From a virus: 25,033 bases of DNA. Positions within the stretch are counted from its first letter, which is position 1; every line of letters begins with the position of its first letter. Shown here piece by piece: positions 15,382 through 22,921 of this stretch. The position numbers were made by a program, and so were the translations under genes. Location of the stretch: positions 1 to 25,033 of IMG/VR virus record IMGVR_UViG_3300033571_014625; one strand, 5' to 3'. The notes below the pieces were generated by a model that saw only the letters and a list, made by a program, of their open reading frames with translations, was not told where the DNA came from and did no database searches.

Positions 15382-16095
15382 ATGGATGAACTACTTTTAA
15401 ATGAGTTATATGGCAATGTCGAATCTGCTGATGATGAACAAGTTAAACTTGCTCAAGCTGAATTTGTAGAACAAGCCGCATTAGAAGCTGGCATTGACAT
15501 TGATACATTAAACGATGACGAATTGAACAAGTTTGCCGAATACGTATTGGACAATTCCAACGTTTCTGACGAACAAGAATATTCCTATTTAACACAAGAA
15601 CAAGCTCTTGAAGCAGATGAGATGGGTAGAATCATGGCTCACTCTTATGCTGACGAACTAAACAAAATTGCTTCCTACGAAGGGGACGATCAAATGACTG
15701 AAGAACAATATGTTGTGGCGCTAGCCTTACAAGACATTGCAAACGCTTGGGACGAAGAACTTGAAGGCGAAGGCTTTATTAAGTCAGCATCCGCCGACAT
15801 TGCTTTAGAATTCCTTGAAGCTGGGGAACCAGAATTAGCTTATATCCAAATGCTTGATTCAGAAGAATTCGCTAAAGAAGCTGAATATCGCGCTTCCGAG
15901 ATTCTTTTAGCCTATGGTATCGATCCAGTTACCTTAGAAGATGTAGAACCAGAATATGTTAAACTTGCGTCATTCCCAGAAGTAGAAGATGCAGATAACT
16001 ATGCTACAGCTGAAGTTTTGGCTGAATACAATGATAAGCTTGACACTGCTGCTGAATACATCATCGAATGTTTAGTAGGAAGTATTTTTGGTTAA
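15382..16095 (+). CDS. Highly acidic protein, scaffold candidate (237 aa)
   Basis: The protein is strongly acidic throughout, helical and without membrane segments, as expected of a head scaffold. Six recurrent motifs are spread at fairly regular distances: K22 (VKLAQ), K50 (NKFAE), K95 (NKIAS), K134 (IKSAS), K165 (AKEAE) and K194 (VKLAS). If these are protease sites, the scaffold would be cut into peptides of about 30-45 residues for exit, as known for scaffolds of other phages; this is inference. It lies directly after the protease, has its own promoter and a CGGAG site, and its codon use resembles that of the capsid gene, suggesting high expression. No family is recognised by sequence. Confidence 0.6.
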   Translation: MDELLLNELYGNVESADDEQVKLAQAEFVEQAALEAGIDIDTLNDDELNKFAEYVLDNSNVSDEQEYSYLTQEQALEADEMGRIMAHSYADELNKIASYEGDDQMTEEQYVVALALQDIANAWDEELEGEGFIKSASADIALEFLEAGEPELAYIQMLDSEEFAKEAEYRASEILLAYGIDPVTLEDVEPEYVKLASFPEVEDADNYATAEVLAEYNDKLDTAAEYIIECLVGSIFG

Positions 16096-16098
16096 TAT

Positions 16099-16386
16099 AT
16101 GAATACGTATGTATGGAATAGCTTTAGACGTGAACTAATTAAGATGGCAGGTATGAATCCTATGCAATCCCCAATTAATGCACAAAGAGCTCCAAACGTA
16201 CAGACTAATATTTCCAAACAAGTAGGTATGCAACAGGGTCCTATGACACCTCCAGTACCAACAGTGTTTAAGGCGCCCCCCGCGCCTCCACCATCTCCTA
16301 GTACAAGAATTAATACTGCACAGGAGATGGTTCAACAATTGCCTCAAGGTCATACGAATACCTTACCTACGAATACGCTTTACTAA
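16099..16386 (+). CDS. Small proline-rich protein with L13xK15xA17 leader (95 aa)
   Basis: This short gene is 3 bases after the scaffold candidate. The first 20 residues carry aromatic and basic residues, then L13-I-K15-M-A17-G. The rest is unstructured, rich in Pro, Gln and Met (KAPPAPPPSPSTR near 58-70). No clear ribosome site is present, so it may be translated by coupling with the gene before it. It is not a recognised family. The leader followed by a disordered body recalls internal head peptides of T4-like phages, by analogy only. Confidence 0.6.
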   Translation: MNTYVWNSFRRELIKMAGMNPMQSPINAQRAPNVQTNISKQVGMQQGPMTPPVPTVFKAPPAPPPSPSTRINTAQEMVQQLPQGHTNTLPTNTLY

Positions 16387-16396
16387 GGAGTCTTAA

Positions 16397-16699
16397 ATGA
16401 GTAACAACTTAAAGTCGCTTATTGATAACGCTCTCAAATTCGGTGAGCAATACCAAGACGAAAGAGCAACTTCCGAACAGGTATTCACCGCAGATGAGGC
16501 AAGCACCGACATTGAAAAGTTAGCAGCTGCTTTAGATTTTATTGCAGTTAACTTAGATGACATGGAACCAACAGCCGAAGAGAAACTTGCGGAAGCTGAG
16601 CTTTTAGTATCCTATATTACAGATATGCAAAATGGAAGTGTAGTAGAGCAATCTAATCCACAATCCGTTGTAGATCTTATTAGAGCCAGAAGAGGTTAA
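16397..16699 (+). CDS. Small acidic helical protein (100 aa)
   Basis: This is an unrecognised acidic, helical protein starting after AAGGAG. Recurrent-motif matches appear at about K41 (IEKLAAALD) and again in EEKLAEAE; unlike its neighbours it lacks one within the first 20 residues. It is tightly packed between two other small head-module genes, with a 1-base gap to the next. It could be a scaffold accessory or an internal protein; there is no direct evidence for either. Confidence 0.6.
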   Translation: MSNNLKSLIDNALKFGEQYQDERATSEQVFTADEASTDIEKLAAALDFIAVNLDDMEPTAEEKLAEAELLVSYITDMQNGSVVEQSNPQSVVDLIRARRG

Positions 16700-16700
16700 C

Positions 16701-17066
16701 ATGAAAAAGATTGCATCAATTAAAGCAGCTAGTCAACTTATCAAGGTCGCTAGTACACGTTTACGAGAACTAGACGAGGAAAATCGTTATCTTCGAGAAC
16801 AAGTTCAACATTTTGAGCAAATGAATAAGGCTGCGTCTCTCGCTAAAAAGATGGCGGATCGTGGTCTTGTTGATACAACAGATGTAGACACACAAGCAAC
16901 AATGATTTATGCGAATCCTCAAAAGATGAATGCGATTGAGGAAGCGATGGATTTATTAAATGGTGGCGGTTCATTTAAGATTGCAACCCTCTCAGACGAG
17001 CAAGGACGTGTAGCTACTACAGCACGCTCCGCACTAGAATCATACTTAATCGGAAATGAACTCTAA
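16701..17066 (+). CDS. Small coiled-coil protein with repeated KxA motifs (121 aa)
   Basis: The first 18 residues hold two recurrent motifs (K3-I-A5-S and L13-I-K15-V-A17-S). A coiled coil follows (RLRELDEENRYLREQVQHFE, about 20-39), with further motifs at K43 (NKAAS) and K93 (FKIAT). The C-terminal part is mixed, with a glycine run (LLNGGGSF, about 85-92). It starts after AGAGG and ends 11 bases before the next gene. I do not recognise the family; the position directly before the capsid-shell genes suggests an assembly or internal head protein. Confidence 0.65.
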   Translation: MKKIASIKAASQLIKVASTRLRELDEENRYLREQVQHFEQMNKAASLAKKMADRGLVDTTDVDTQATMIYANPQKMNAIEEAMDLLNGGGSFKIATLSDEQGRVATTARSALESYLIGNEL

Positions 17067-17077
17067 AGGAGACAACG

Positions 17078-17692
17078 ATGGCTATTCAAACTTTTGAATT
17101 AGTATCGCCATTTTTATCTATCTATACCCCAAGTAAGGTATGGAAGGGCGATAGCAGTTTATTGCTTGGTCAAACAACCAACGCTTTAACACCTGGTGAA
17201 ATGCTTCAAATTACAGCAGATTACGGCGCTGACCGTTTGGCTGACTTAGTAGATGCAAATCAAAATAATGATGCTGGTACTATTGATTCAGGTGCTGGTA
17301 CTACCCTTGCACAAAACAAGGTTCCCGCTTTTGCATTTTTCTCAGAAACTGGTCGTGGGGATATCGTAACAGGTGGTCGTATTCCATTGTTACAATTTGG
17401 TCCCTATGAAGCTGATACCATGATTTTTGATCGTGGTGCAGACGGTATTTTGATTAATGAAGCTGGCGCAGCTCTCAGTACTGCTGATATCGGTAAGCCT
17501 GTGGGTGTTTTTGCCGTTCGTAATTATAAGGACTTTGCATCCGCTGACCCAATCCAAGGCACCTTAATGCAATCTGGTCTCGCAGTATTATCTTATGACC
17601 AAATTAAGAACGGTGCTTTTAAAGCCGGTTATATTTCTCGTATCTCTGGCGTTGGCACTAAAATGCGCGTCCGCATCTTGTTTGGTATTTAA
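17078..17692 (+). CDS. Putative head decoration or stabilisation protein (204 aa)
   Basis: This beta-rich, glycine-rich protein without charged repeats or membrane segments starts behind a strong AAAGGAG. It sits immediately before the probable major capsid gene and shares its codon preferences. Capsid decoration or cement proteins are often encoded exactly here, and the small-beta-domain look fits (FGPYEADTMIF; KPVGVFAVRNY; KMRVRILFGI at the end). It has no KxA motif, unlike the genes before it. I know no diagnostic motif, so the name rests on position and composition. Another shell or vertex protein is possible. Confidence 0.45.
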   Translation: MAIQTFELVSPFLSIYTPSKVWKGDSSLLLGQTTNALTPGEMLQITADYGADRLADLVDANQNNDAGTIDSGAGTTLAQNKVPAFAFFSETGRGDIVTGGRIPLLQFGPYEADTMIFDRGADGILINEAGAALSTADIGKPVGVFAVRNYKDFASADPIQGTLMQSGLAVLSYDQIKNGAFKAGYISRISGVGTKMRVRILFGI

Positions 17693-17703
17693 GGAGTATA
17701 AAA

Positions 17704-18876
17704 ATGACATACAGTGCAGAAATGATCAATTCCCTTTTTGTGGAAAAGTTAGGTACCGAAGAAGGTCGTTCAAAGCTCGCTGCTTATGGTGGTGGTGTTA
17801 TCCGCGACCATTTGCGCGAAGTATCCTTTGCTCGTAAGGTATTACCCCCACAACCTATTACTCCCGCAGAATGCCAAGTTTCTACTGAACATGACGGGCT
17901 TGTAAAGATTGAAGAACTCGAACCAGAATCACGCGCAATGGTCGTTGACTTCCGCGGTGGTGCTAGAGCTCGCTATATCCGTGCACCTCGTGTTGCCGTT
18001 TCCTTCTTTACAATCGAATCCGAACACTTCGAAAAGACTGAACAAGAATTGCTCGCTTATAAGATGCCAATCACTAAAATGATTGAAGAACAATCTGCGA
18101 ACAACTTACAAGAAATCGAAGATCGTCAATTCCTTTTGTTTGCTGAAGCCGGTATTCAACAAATTCAAAAGGATAGCAATGAAAAGGCTGGCGTTGCTCA
18201 TGCTGGTTTCTCTGCTACACGCGTAAACAACGGAACTGTTGCTGTTGGTCCAGATCAAAACGCTTCCGTTATGAAGGGTCAATTAGCTTTGACTGCTGGC
18301 GTAGATGACTTTACTGTACGCCCAATCAATAGACCCGACTTTGTAAACTTCTTTAAGATGATGAGCGGTCCAGAACGTAGATTACGTTTGGAACTCGTTC
18401 TTTTGACTGAAGCAGACTATGATGACATCCTCCAATGGACTCTAGAAGATATGGGTGATCGTATCCAATCAGAAACCGTTGTAGATGGCTATAAATATAA
18501 CACACTCTTAGGTCGTCGCTTTATTAGAACAATTAAGACTGACATCCTTCGTCGTGGTAATCTTTATGGTTTCACTACTCCTGAGTTCATGGGATGTTTT
18601 TATATCTTGAATAACACAAAGTTCTATGTAGACAAAGTTGGTAACAAGATTACATTCTGGTGTTGGGAAGACATTGGTATGGCATTCTTAAATCTCAACT
18701 CTCTTGTTAAGATGGAACTTTATAGCGGTTCTGTAACACCTGGTCATGAAACACAAATTCAAAGTGGTCTTACATATCTTAGCCGCTTACCAGCTACAGA
18801 AGAAAACCTCGGCCGTGCTAGAAATCAAGCATTTGCAGATGGTAGCTTCGTAGCTCCTCTTGTTACACAATTCTAA
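17704..18876 (+). CDS. Probable major capsid protein (390 aa)
   Basis: Several features point to the shell subunit: the length of 390 residues usual for HK97-fold capsid proteins, placement after protease, scaffold and decoration candidates, a strong AAGGAG site, and codon use typical of a highly expressed gene. The chain has a helical N-terminus with K24-L-A26 (GRSKLAAYGGG), which could be a delta-domain cleavage point. A long acidic spine-like helical segment follows (IESEHFEKTEQELLAYKMPI, about 101-120). Beta-rich parts are at about 210-340. I identify it by context and general pattern and cannot show the fold from sequence alone. It is the last gene before an 84-bp promoter gap. Confidence 0.75.
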   Translation: MTYSAEMINSLFVEKLGTEEGRSKLAAYGGGVIRDHLREVSFARKVLPPQPITPAECQVSTEHDGLVKIEELEPESRAMVVDFRGGARARYIRAPRVAVSFFTIESEHFEKTEQELLAYKMPITKMIEEQSANNLQEIEDRQFLLFAEAGIQQIQKDSNEKAGVAHAGFSATRVNNGTVAVGPDQNASVMKGQLALTAGVDDFTVRPINRPDFVNFFKMMSGPERRLRLELVLLTEADYDDILQWTLEDMGDRIQSETVVDGYKYNTLLGRRFIRTIKTDILRRGNLYGFTTPEFMGCFYILNNTKFYVDKVGNKITFWCWEDIGMAFLNLNSLVKMELYSGSVTPGHETQIQSGLTYLSRLPATEENLGRARNQAFADGSFVAPLVTQF

Positions 18877-18894
18877 GAATATTATTGTACTTTA

Positions 18895-18923
18895 TTGATT
18901 TAATTTAATTATCAAACTATACT
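18895..18923 (+). promoter_or_regulatory. Sigma70-like promoter ahead of neck genes
   Basis: TTGATT (18895-18900) and TATACT (18918-18923) are 17 bases apart in the 84-bp gap after the capsid gene, 37 bases before ATG 18961. TTGAT (18895) and ATCAA (18911-18915) form inverted half-sites over the -35 and spacer, a possible operator. No convincing terminator for the capsid gene is visible here. Confidence 0.6.
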
Positions 18924-18960
18924 ATACATAAATTGAATACCACACCTCTACGGAGACATT

Positions 18961-19434
18961 ATGTATAGGATCGAATTACTCTCTCAAAAAGAGCTTACAG
19001 ACTTATTAAGACGCGGGATTAGAACACGCACACTCACTATTACTACCACAGACGGAAGTAATATTCGTTTGATGCCAAATCGTCCCGTGATCGTGTCTGA
19101 TGAAACAATTAAAATGAATCCATCAATTTTGACTGATCCAACTGTCAAGGCTAGACATATTCCAGATAAAAAGATTGTTGATACTATTAGACAAGAAGAG
19201 TTTGCAATTATTGAACTTCCCGTTGATTTAGAAGTTCGTAAGGTACAGCCAGCTGTTGAACAAGTACAAGAAGAAGCACAACCAATTGTTGAGCACAAGG
19301 AAGAAGAAATCTCTGATGCAGACATTGAAGCTCTTTTACTAACACCTTCAGAAAATGATCCTGAAGAAACGGTTGAAGAGCCCGCTGATGCGCCACAACA
19401 AAAACAAGTAAGCTCTAAAAGAAAGAGAAGATAA
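18961..19434 (+). CDS. Hypothetical protein with acidic tail (157 aa)
   Basis: Residues about 1-80 look like a small beta-containing domain (TRTLTITTTDGSNIRLMPNR). From about 95 the chain is disordered, rich in Glu, Gln, Val and Pro, ending in a basic SSKRKRR. The start has a GGAG with 5-base spacing directly downstream of the promoter gap. The stop overlaps the next ATG by one base. No family is recognised. The position right after the capsid gene suggests a neck, decoration or assembly protein. Confidence 0.7.
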   Translation: MYRIELLSQKELTDLLRRGIRTRTLTITTTDGSNIRLMPNRPVIVSDETIKMNPSILTDPTVKARHIPDKKIVDTIRQEEFAIIELPVDLEVRKVQPAVEQVQEEAQPIVEHKEEEISDADIEALLLTPSENDPEETVEEPADAPQQKQVSSKRKRR

Positions 19435-19925
19435 TGTCTCGTGCAAGCCAACAAAGTCTAGCTAGTTTTGTATCTCAAGTACGTATGTATTTACGTGATT
19501 ACCCAGAGCTCAATCGTCTTATCGATGGTGAAGAGACTAGCGATAGAATGATTGCGTGGGCTGTAATTGATACACTAGACGACATTAACAACACTCCTCC
19601 TTTTTTAGGTGCGTACAATGTTGAGAACTTTCCATATAGACACTTGCTTATGCGGGGAACAGTTATATCAATTTTAGAATCAGTTGGTATGCTACAAACA
19701 CGTAATCAACTTAACTACAGTGATGGCGGTATAAGCGTACAAGCGTCTGATAAAGCGCCTATGATTATGCAGTGGATTGGTATGTTTAGGTCTACATACG
19801 AACAAAAGAAAAAAGACTTTAAAATATCCATGAATCTCGCAATGGGGTTTGATGGACAATCAATTCAATCAGACTATTACTTTATCGGCGGGTACTACGA
19901 TGTATTCGACAAGGTATTTAGATAA
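19434..19925 (+). CDS. Putative head-tail connector (neck) protein (163 aa)
   Basis: This helical protein has the look of head-completion adaptors: VRMYLRDYPELNRLIDGEE (about 16-34), a helix with AVIDTLDDINNTPPF, then MLQTRNQLNYSDGGISVQAS (about 86-105) and YEQKKKDFKISMNL. I believe this layout recurs in connector-like proteins of other phages, but I cannot confirm a family. Translation is coupled to the gene before it (TAATG). Genes between capsid and sheath in myoviruses commonly encode the neck, which supports the call. Confidence 0.45.
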   Translation: MSRASQQSLASFVSQVRMYLRDYPELNRLIDGEETSDRMIAWAVIDTLDDINNTPPFLGAYNVENFPYRHLLMRGTVISILESVGMLQTRNQLNYSDGGISVQASDKAPMIMQWIGMFRSTYEQKKKDFKISMNLAMGFDGQSIQSDYYFIGGYYDVFDKVFR

Positions 19926-19934
19926 GGAGATAAT

Positions 19935-20339
19935 ATGGCTACACCAGCAGATACCCCCCTCACAGGACCAAAACCTCCCGTAGGGAGTCCCCCATATTTA
20001 ATAAATGCGTTTGCAGGCTCAACATATAATGCTATTGGCGGGAATGCCGAACCCGATAAGCAGTTCACTGGATATAGTGATGTTGGTACTCTACGTATGA
20101 ATATGCTGCAATGTATTATGTTCCACGGCTACGCAGCCGGAATGAGATTAGCTGAATTTGTACGTAATTATAAGAATAACGACGGAACAGTTGGTGCCAT
20201 TCTTTTGACCGGTATTAATATTGTACTCGACTCTCAAGACGTTTTTCATTTATTCTATATGGGTACAAATGAAGATGACGATGACAATATTGCTCTTAAG
20301 GCCCGCCTTACGGGTGGACCAAAAGGATTTGGAGGTTAA
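19935..20339 (+). CDS. Hypothetical neck-region protein (134 aa)
   Basis: This unrecognised protein starts after AAGGAG. The N-terminus is proline-rich and flexible (TPLTGPKPPVGSPPY), then a mixed alpha/beta core (RMNMLQCIMFHGYAAGMRLA, about 54-73; VGAILLTGINIVLDSQDVF), an acidic turn (NEDDDDN) and a glycine-rich end. It has no KxA motif and no membrane segment. It is tightly packed between the connector candidate and a glycine-zipper protein, so a neck or tail-completion role is plausible but unproven. Confidence 0.65.
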   Translation: MATPADTPLTGPKPPVGSPPYLINAFAGSTYNAIGGNAEPDKQFTGYSDVGTLRMNMLQCIMFHGYAAGMRLAEFVRNYKNNDGTVGAILLTGINIVLDSQDVFHLFYMGTNEDDDDNIALKARLTGGPKGFGG

Positions 20340-20341
20340 TC

Positions 20342-21070
20342 ATGACATGGTTTAAAGATGAAAGTGTTGTGGATGTTCTATACAAGCAAGCTTCCGCCTT
20401 GGAGGATTTACAGCCTGAAAGATTCTCTAGTGTCAATAGAACTGATCTCGCTAGTAAGACATTGGGTATGGGAGGTGTTCTTAGCGGAAACCGACATATG
20501 ATTATGGCATCAAGAGCTCTTAGGCCTACAAGCATGGCACTAAAGGAAAAAGCACTGAGAATGCAAACTCTAAAGGCGAGAGGATTAAAGACAGAAGATA
20601 TTCCTCGTCCCATTGACAGTCATGTAAAAACCGCCGGACTCTTCATGAAGCCTTCTGACTTAGCCGATCATAGAAATTTGGCAAATGTTTTAGAAGGTGC
20701 CTTATCTAATAGTAATCAAACTAAGAATTTTAAGAAGCATGCTAGTATTGATCCATATCGTGTAGCTGGAGCAGTCACTGGTGCAGCCGTGGGAGCCACT
20801 AGTGAGTATTTAAGACAGCAATACGTAGGTAAAAGAAATGACCCAATACCACCTCCACAACCTGTTGAAGGAACGCTGCCTGAAAAAACTAGGGCGTTGA
20901 TAAGCAATGCTAAAAATCAAGCGGAAGATTGGTCTAGAAAAAATCCAATGACATCCGTATTAGCGTCCACTGCGACGGGAGCGGTAGCGGGAGGAGTTTT
21001 AGGTAGCTCTTTACCAAATGCTTATAAAAATCTAGTCACGACTATTAAAAATATACCTGTCAGACCTTGA
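20342..21070 (+). CDS. Membrane-hairpin-like protein with L13xK15xA17 leader (242 aa)
   Basis: After a GGAGG site the protein begins with a leader carrying L13-Y-K15-Q-A17-S; further motifs are K96 (HVKTAG) and K132 (KKHAS). Two Gly/Ala-rich segments follow: about 141-153 (VAGAVTGAAVGAT) and 205-222 (SVLASTATGAVAGGVLGS), separated by a proline-rich linker (PIPPPQPVEG). Small-residue spacing of this kind (glycine zippers) is typical of helices packed in membranes or pores. The protein might be held in the virion and inserted into the host envelope during DNA entry; this is inference. The family is not recognised. Confidence 0.65.
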   Translation: MTWFKDESVVDVLYKQASALEDLQPERFSSVNRTDLASKTLGMGGVLSGNRHMIMASRALRPTSMALKEKALRMQTLKARGLKTEDIPRPIDSHVKTAGLFMKPSDLADHRNLANVLEGALSNSNQTKNFKKHASIDPYRVAGAVTGAAVGATSEYLRQQYVGKRNDPIPPPQPVEGTLPEKTRALISNAKNQAEDWSRKNPMTSVLASTATGAVAGGVLGSSLPNAYKNLVTTIKNIPVRP

Positions 21071-21089
21071 TATAATAAAAGAGGACTAA

Positions 21090-21908
21090 ATGATAAGTAT
21101 TAAAGAACTTGTTTTAGATAGCTTTGATCTAAATTATATTGACGTATCTTGGAGTATAAATTCCAATACTGATGATATACTTAAATACGAGTTCTTTGTT
21201 GAACGGGGAGAATCTCCTGCAGGTCCCTTTGAAATTGTGGCAGGTCCTCTTGTAGATAGGTATCATGTTAGGGATAACATAGCTCCACGAAGAATGTCGT
21301 GGAGACAGCTTTATTATAGAGTTACTTGTAAAGACACGTTGAACAACACAACTGTTGAATCTCCCGCTAAAAATCTTTCAGCACGACTTCCTTTTGACGC
21401 TATTGAGATGATAAGATTGTTTAATCTTCAATTGCGTGAGTTTACGGGTAGACCATGTTTACTATTCCCACTTAGAACGTTTGGGCAAAGATGCGTATGT
21501 TTTGACGTGATTAGTCAGCGTAGAACTGTCTCATCTTGTAAAACTTGCTATAATACAGGATTTATAAGAGGGTATCATTACCCTTTATTGATTTATATAC
21601 AAATAGATCCTTACGCAAAGAATAAAGAAGTTCGTGAGGAAATTATATCTAACGGGGCTTTGACAGGAGCGAAAACAATAGCGTATCCTATACTAAAACC
21701 TGGAGATATTCTTGTTGAAAGAGAAGGAACTCGTTGGAGAGTCCAAAGTGTTCAAAATACGGAGAGATTGCGATCACCTGTTCAACAAAATCTAAACTTA
21801 TTCAAGATTACGGAGGGTGACATAGAATTTGCTTTACCAATTACATGGCCTAGTGAGTATGTGACATCCCCCAGATCTTATAACCCCAAATCAGACATAG
21901 GAACATAG
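21090..21908 (+). CDS. Putative neck protein with fibronectin-III-like domain and zinc ribbon (272 aa)
   Basis: Residues about 10-95 resemble a fibronectin type III domain (DVSWSINSNTDDILKYEFFV, then LYYRVTCKDTLNNT). A Cys cluster follows, RCVCFD (C134, C136), then SSCKTCYNTGFIRGYHYPL (C148, C151). I recall similar CxC...CxxC, GTGF, GGY-type segments in head-tail joining proteins of other phages. The C-terminal half has a basic, beta-rich part (DILVEREGTRWRVQSVQNTE, about 210-229). It starts after AGAGGAC and precedes the last small genes before the sheath. A structural neck or connector role is likely. No KxA leader is present. Confidence 0.5.
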   Translation: MISIKELVLDSFDLNYIDVSWSINSNTDDILKYEFFVERGESPAGPFEIVAGPLVDRYHVRDNIAPRRMSWRQLYYRVTCKDTLNNTTVESPAKNLSARLPFDAIEMIRLFNLQLREFTGRPCLLFPLRTFGQRCVCFDVISQRRTVSSCKTCYNTGFIRGYHYPLLIYIQIDPYAKNKEVREEIISNGALTGAKTIAYPILKPGDILVEREGTRWRVQSVQNTERLRSPVQQNLNLFKITEGDIEFALPITWPSEYVTSPRSYNPKSDIGT

Positions 21909-21909
21909 T

Positions 21910-22257
21910 ATGAATGGAAGACTCTTTAGAATAATATCCGAGTTGCATGGTGATATTTATGATACACCCATATTTGATGGCGTTAAGCTAGCAGAACACA
22001 CGCCAGAGCATGGTAATAGACTTAGAGATCTAGGTTTAATGGTAGGTGGATCCGCAGCAGGTGCCGGTGCTGGTTATGGTGCGTCTAAATTAATTCGTAA
22101 GAAGTTTGGACCAACACTTGCTAAAGTAGATCCAAAAGATCGTTTAAAGTATATATTACCCGCATTAGCTCTTGCTGGTACTGCAACAACGATTGCCAAA
22201 CTCCAACAAAACAATTATACTAAAAATGAGAAGACCGCTTCACACTACTTAGGCTAA
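21910..22257 (+). CDS. Small glycine-zipper membrane-like protein (115 aa)
   Basis: The protein has a K26-L-A28 motif near the N-terminus and ends in NEKTASHYLG. Between them are two hydrophobic segments: a Gly/Ala zipper at about 41-62 (LGLMVGGSAAGAGAGYGASK) and a second at about 81-97 (YILPALALAGTATTIAK), separated by a basic loop. This two-helix hairpin could be a holin-like or injection-pore protein, but no holin family is recognised. The start has only a weak GGA, and the gene follows the previous one by one base, so coupling is likely. Confidence 0.6.
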   Translation: MNGRLFRIISELHGDIYDTPIFDGVKLAEHTPEHGNRLRDLGLMVGGSAAGAGAGYGASKLIRKKFGPTLAKVDPKDRLKYILPALALAGTATTIAKLQQNNYTKNEKTASHYLG

Positions 22258-22259
22258 AC

Positions 22260-22919
22260 ATGATAAACGTAAATAAACCTTTAGACTTTGATCCAAAGAA
22301 CCGTGAGTACGATCCTTTTTACGATCCTATCGCACATTCTATGCGAGTTCTTATTGGATTTCTACAAGGGCTATTTGCACAATGTGAATCTGGTAAGTAT
22401 AGGTGGTCGCCGGACATTGAAGACACTGAAATTACGATAACAGGGCAATATCCACTAACGATTGAATCTTTAGCTAGACGCCCCGCAATAGTATGTGTTA
22501 ATAGTCAAGCAGCATATCTTAATACGAGCATGAATAATCTAGAAACAATCAAGATATCTACGGGCAATAAAGTGCATAGAGATATCATTAGTTGTAATGC
22601 TGTTTTTAACTGCGTAAGTAGAACAGGTTTAGAAGCATCACGAATAGCATGGTTTGTGGCGTCTAATATAAAGGCGTTACAGGTTTTTCTCCAAAGAAAC
22701 GGACCATTTACTAGAATAGGCCACGATGTAACAATAGGTGGAGAGTCGTCTCCAGGTGGCATACTTCCAGATGTTGTAGATGGGAGTGCAATAAACGTAC
22801 AAGTTGTTGTACCATTCTTTATTCCTCATAAGTGGGAAGTAAGAAACCCATCATACAAAAATGACGATATTCAATTAAAAGTAGATGCTGTAACAAAACA
22901 AAACTATAAGGGAGACTAA
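22260..22919 (+). CDS. Putative tail terminator or tail-completion protein (219 aa)
   Basis: The protein lies directly before the sheath, where tail terminator genes usually are. It has a helix near the start (HSMRVLIGFLQGLFAQCESG, about 26-45), the segment KYRWSPDIEDTEITITGQYP (46-65), then RRPAIVCVNSQAA (72-85) and a beta-rich remainder. The pattern 'helix, GKYRWxxD, then RPAIV' resembles tail-completion proteins I recall from other myoviruses. It has no KxA motif. The call rests on this resemblance and on position; another neck protein is possible. Confidence 0.5.
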   Translation: MINVNKPLDFDPKNREYDPFYDPIAHSMRVLIGFLQGLFAQCESGKYRWSPDIEDTEITITGQYPLTIESLARRPAIVCVNSQAAYLNTSMNNLETIKISTGNKVHRDIISCNAVFNCVSRTGLEASRIAWFVASNIKALQVFLQRNGPFTRIGHDVTIGGESSPGGILPDVVDGSAINVQVVVPFFIPHKWEVRNPSYKNDDIQLKVDAVTKQNYKGD

Positions 22920-22921
22920 CC

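Noticed and set aside
17595-17837. 80-codon + frame bridging the decoration and capsid genes
   Set aside because: It overlaps both highly expressed genes and their ribosome site, with basic, Cys-rich, non-protein-like composition.
18901-18915. Terminator in the AT-rich gap after the capsid gene
   Set aside because: Only 5 end bases pair (TTGAT/ATCAA) and the centre does not; the same bases form a good promoter.
18984-19454. 156-codon minus-strand frame opposite the 157-aa gene
   Set aside because: It mirrors the Glu/Gln-rich tail as Ser/Cys/Leu-rich sequence and crosses two coupled + strand genes.
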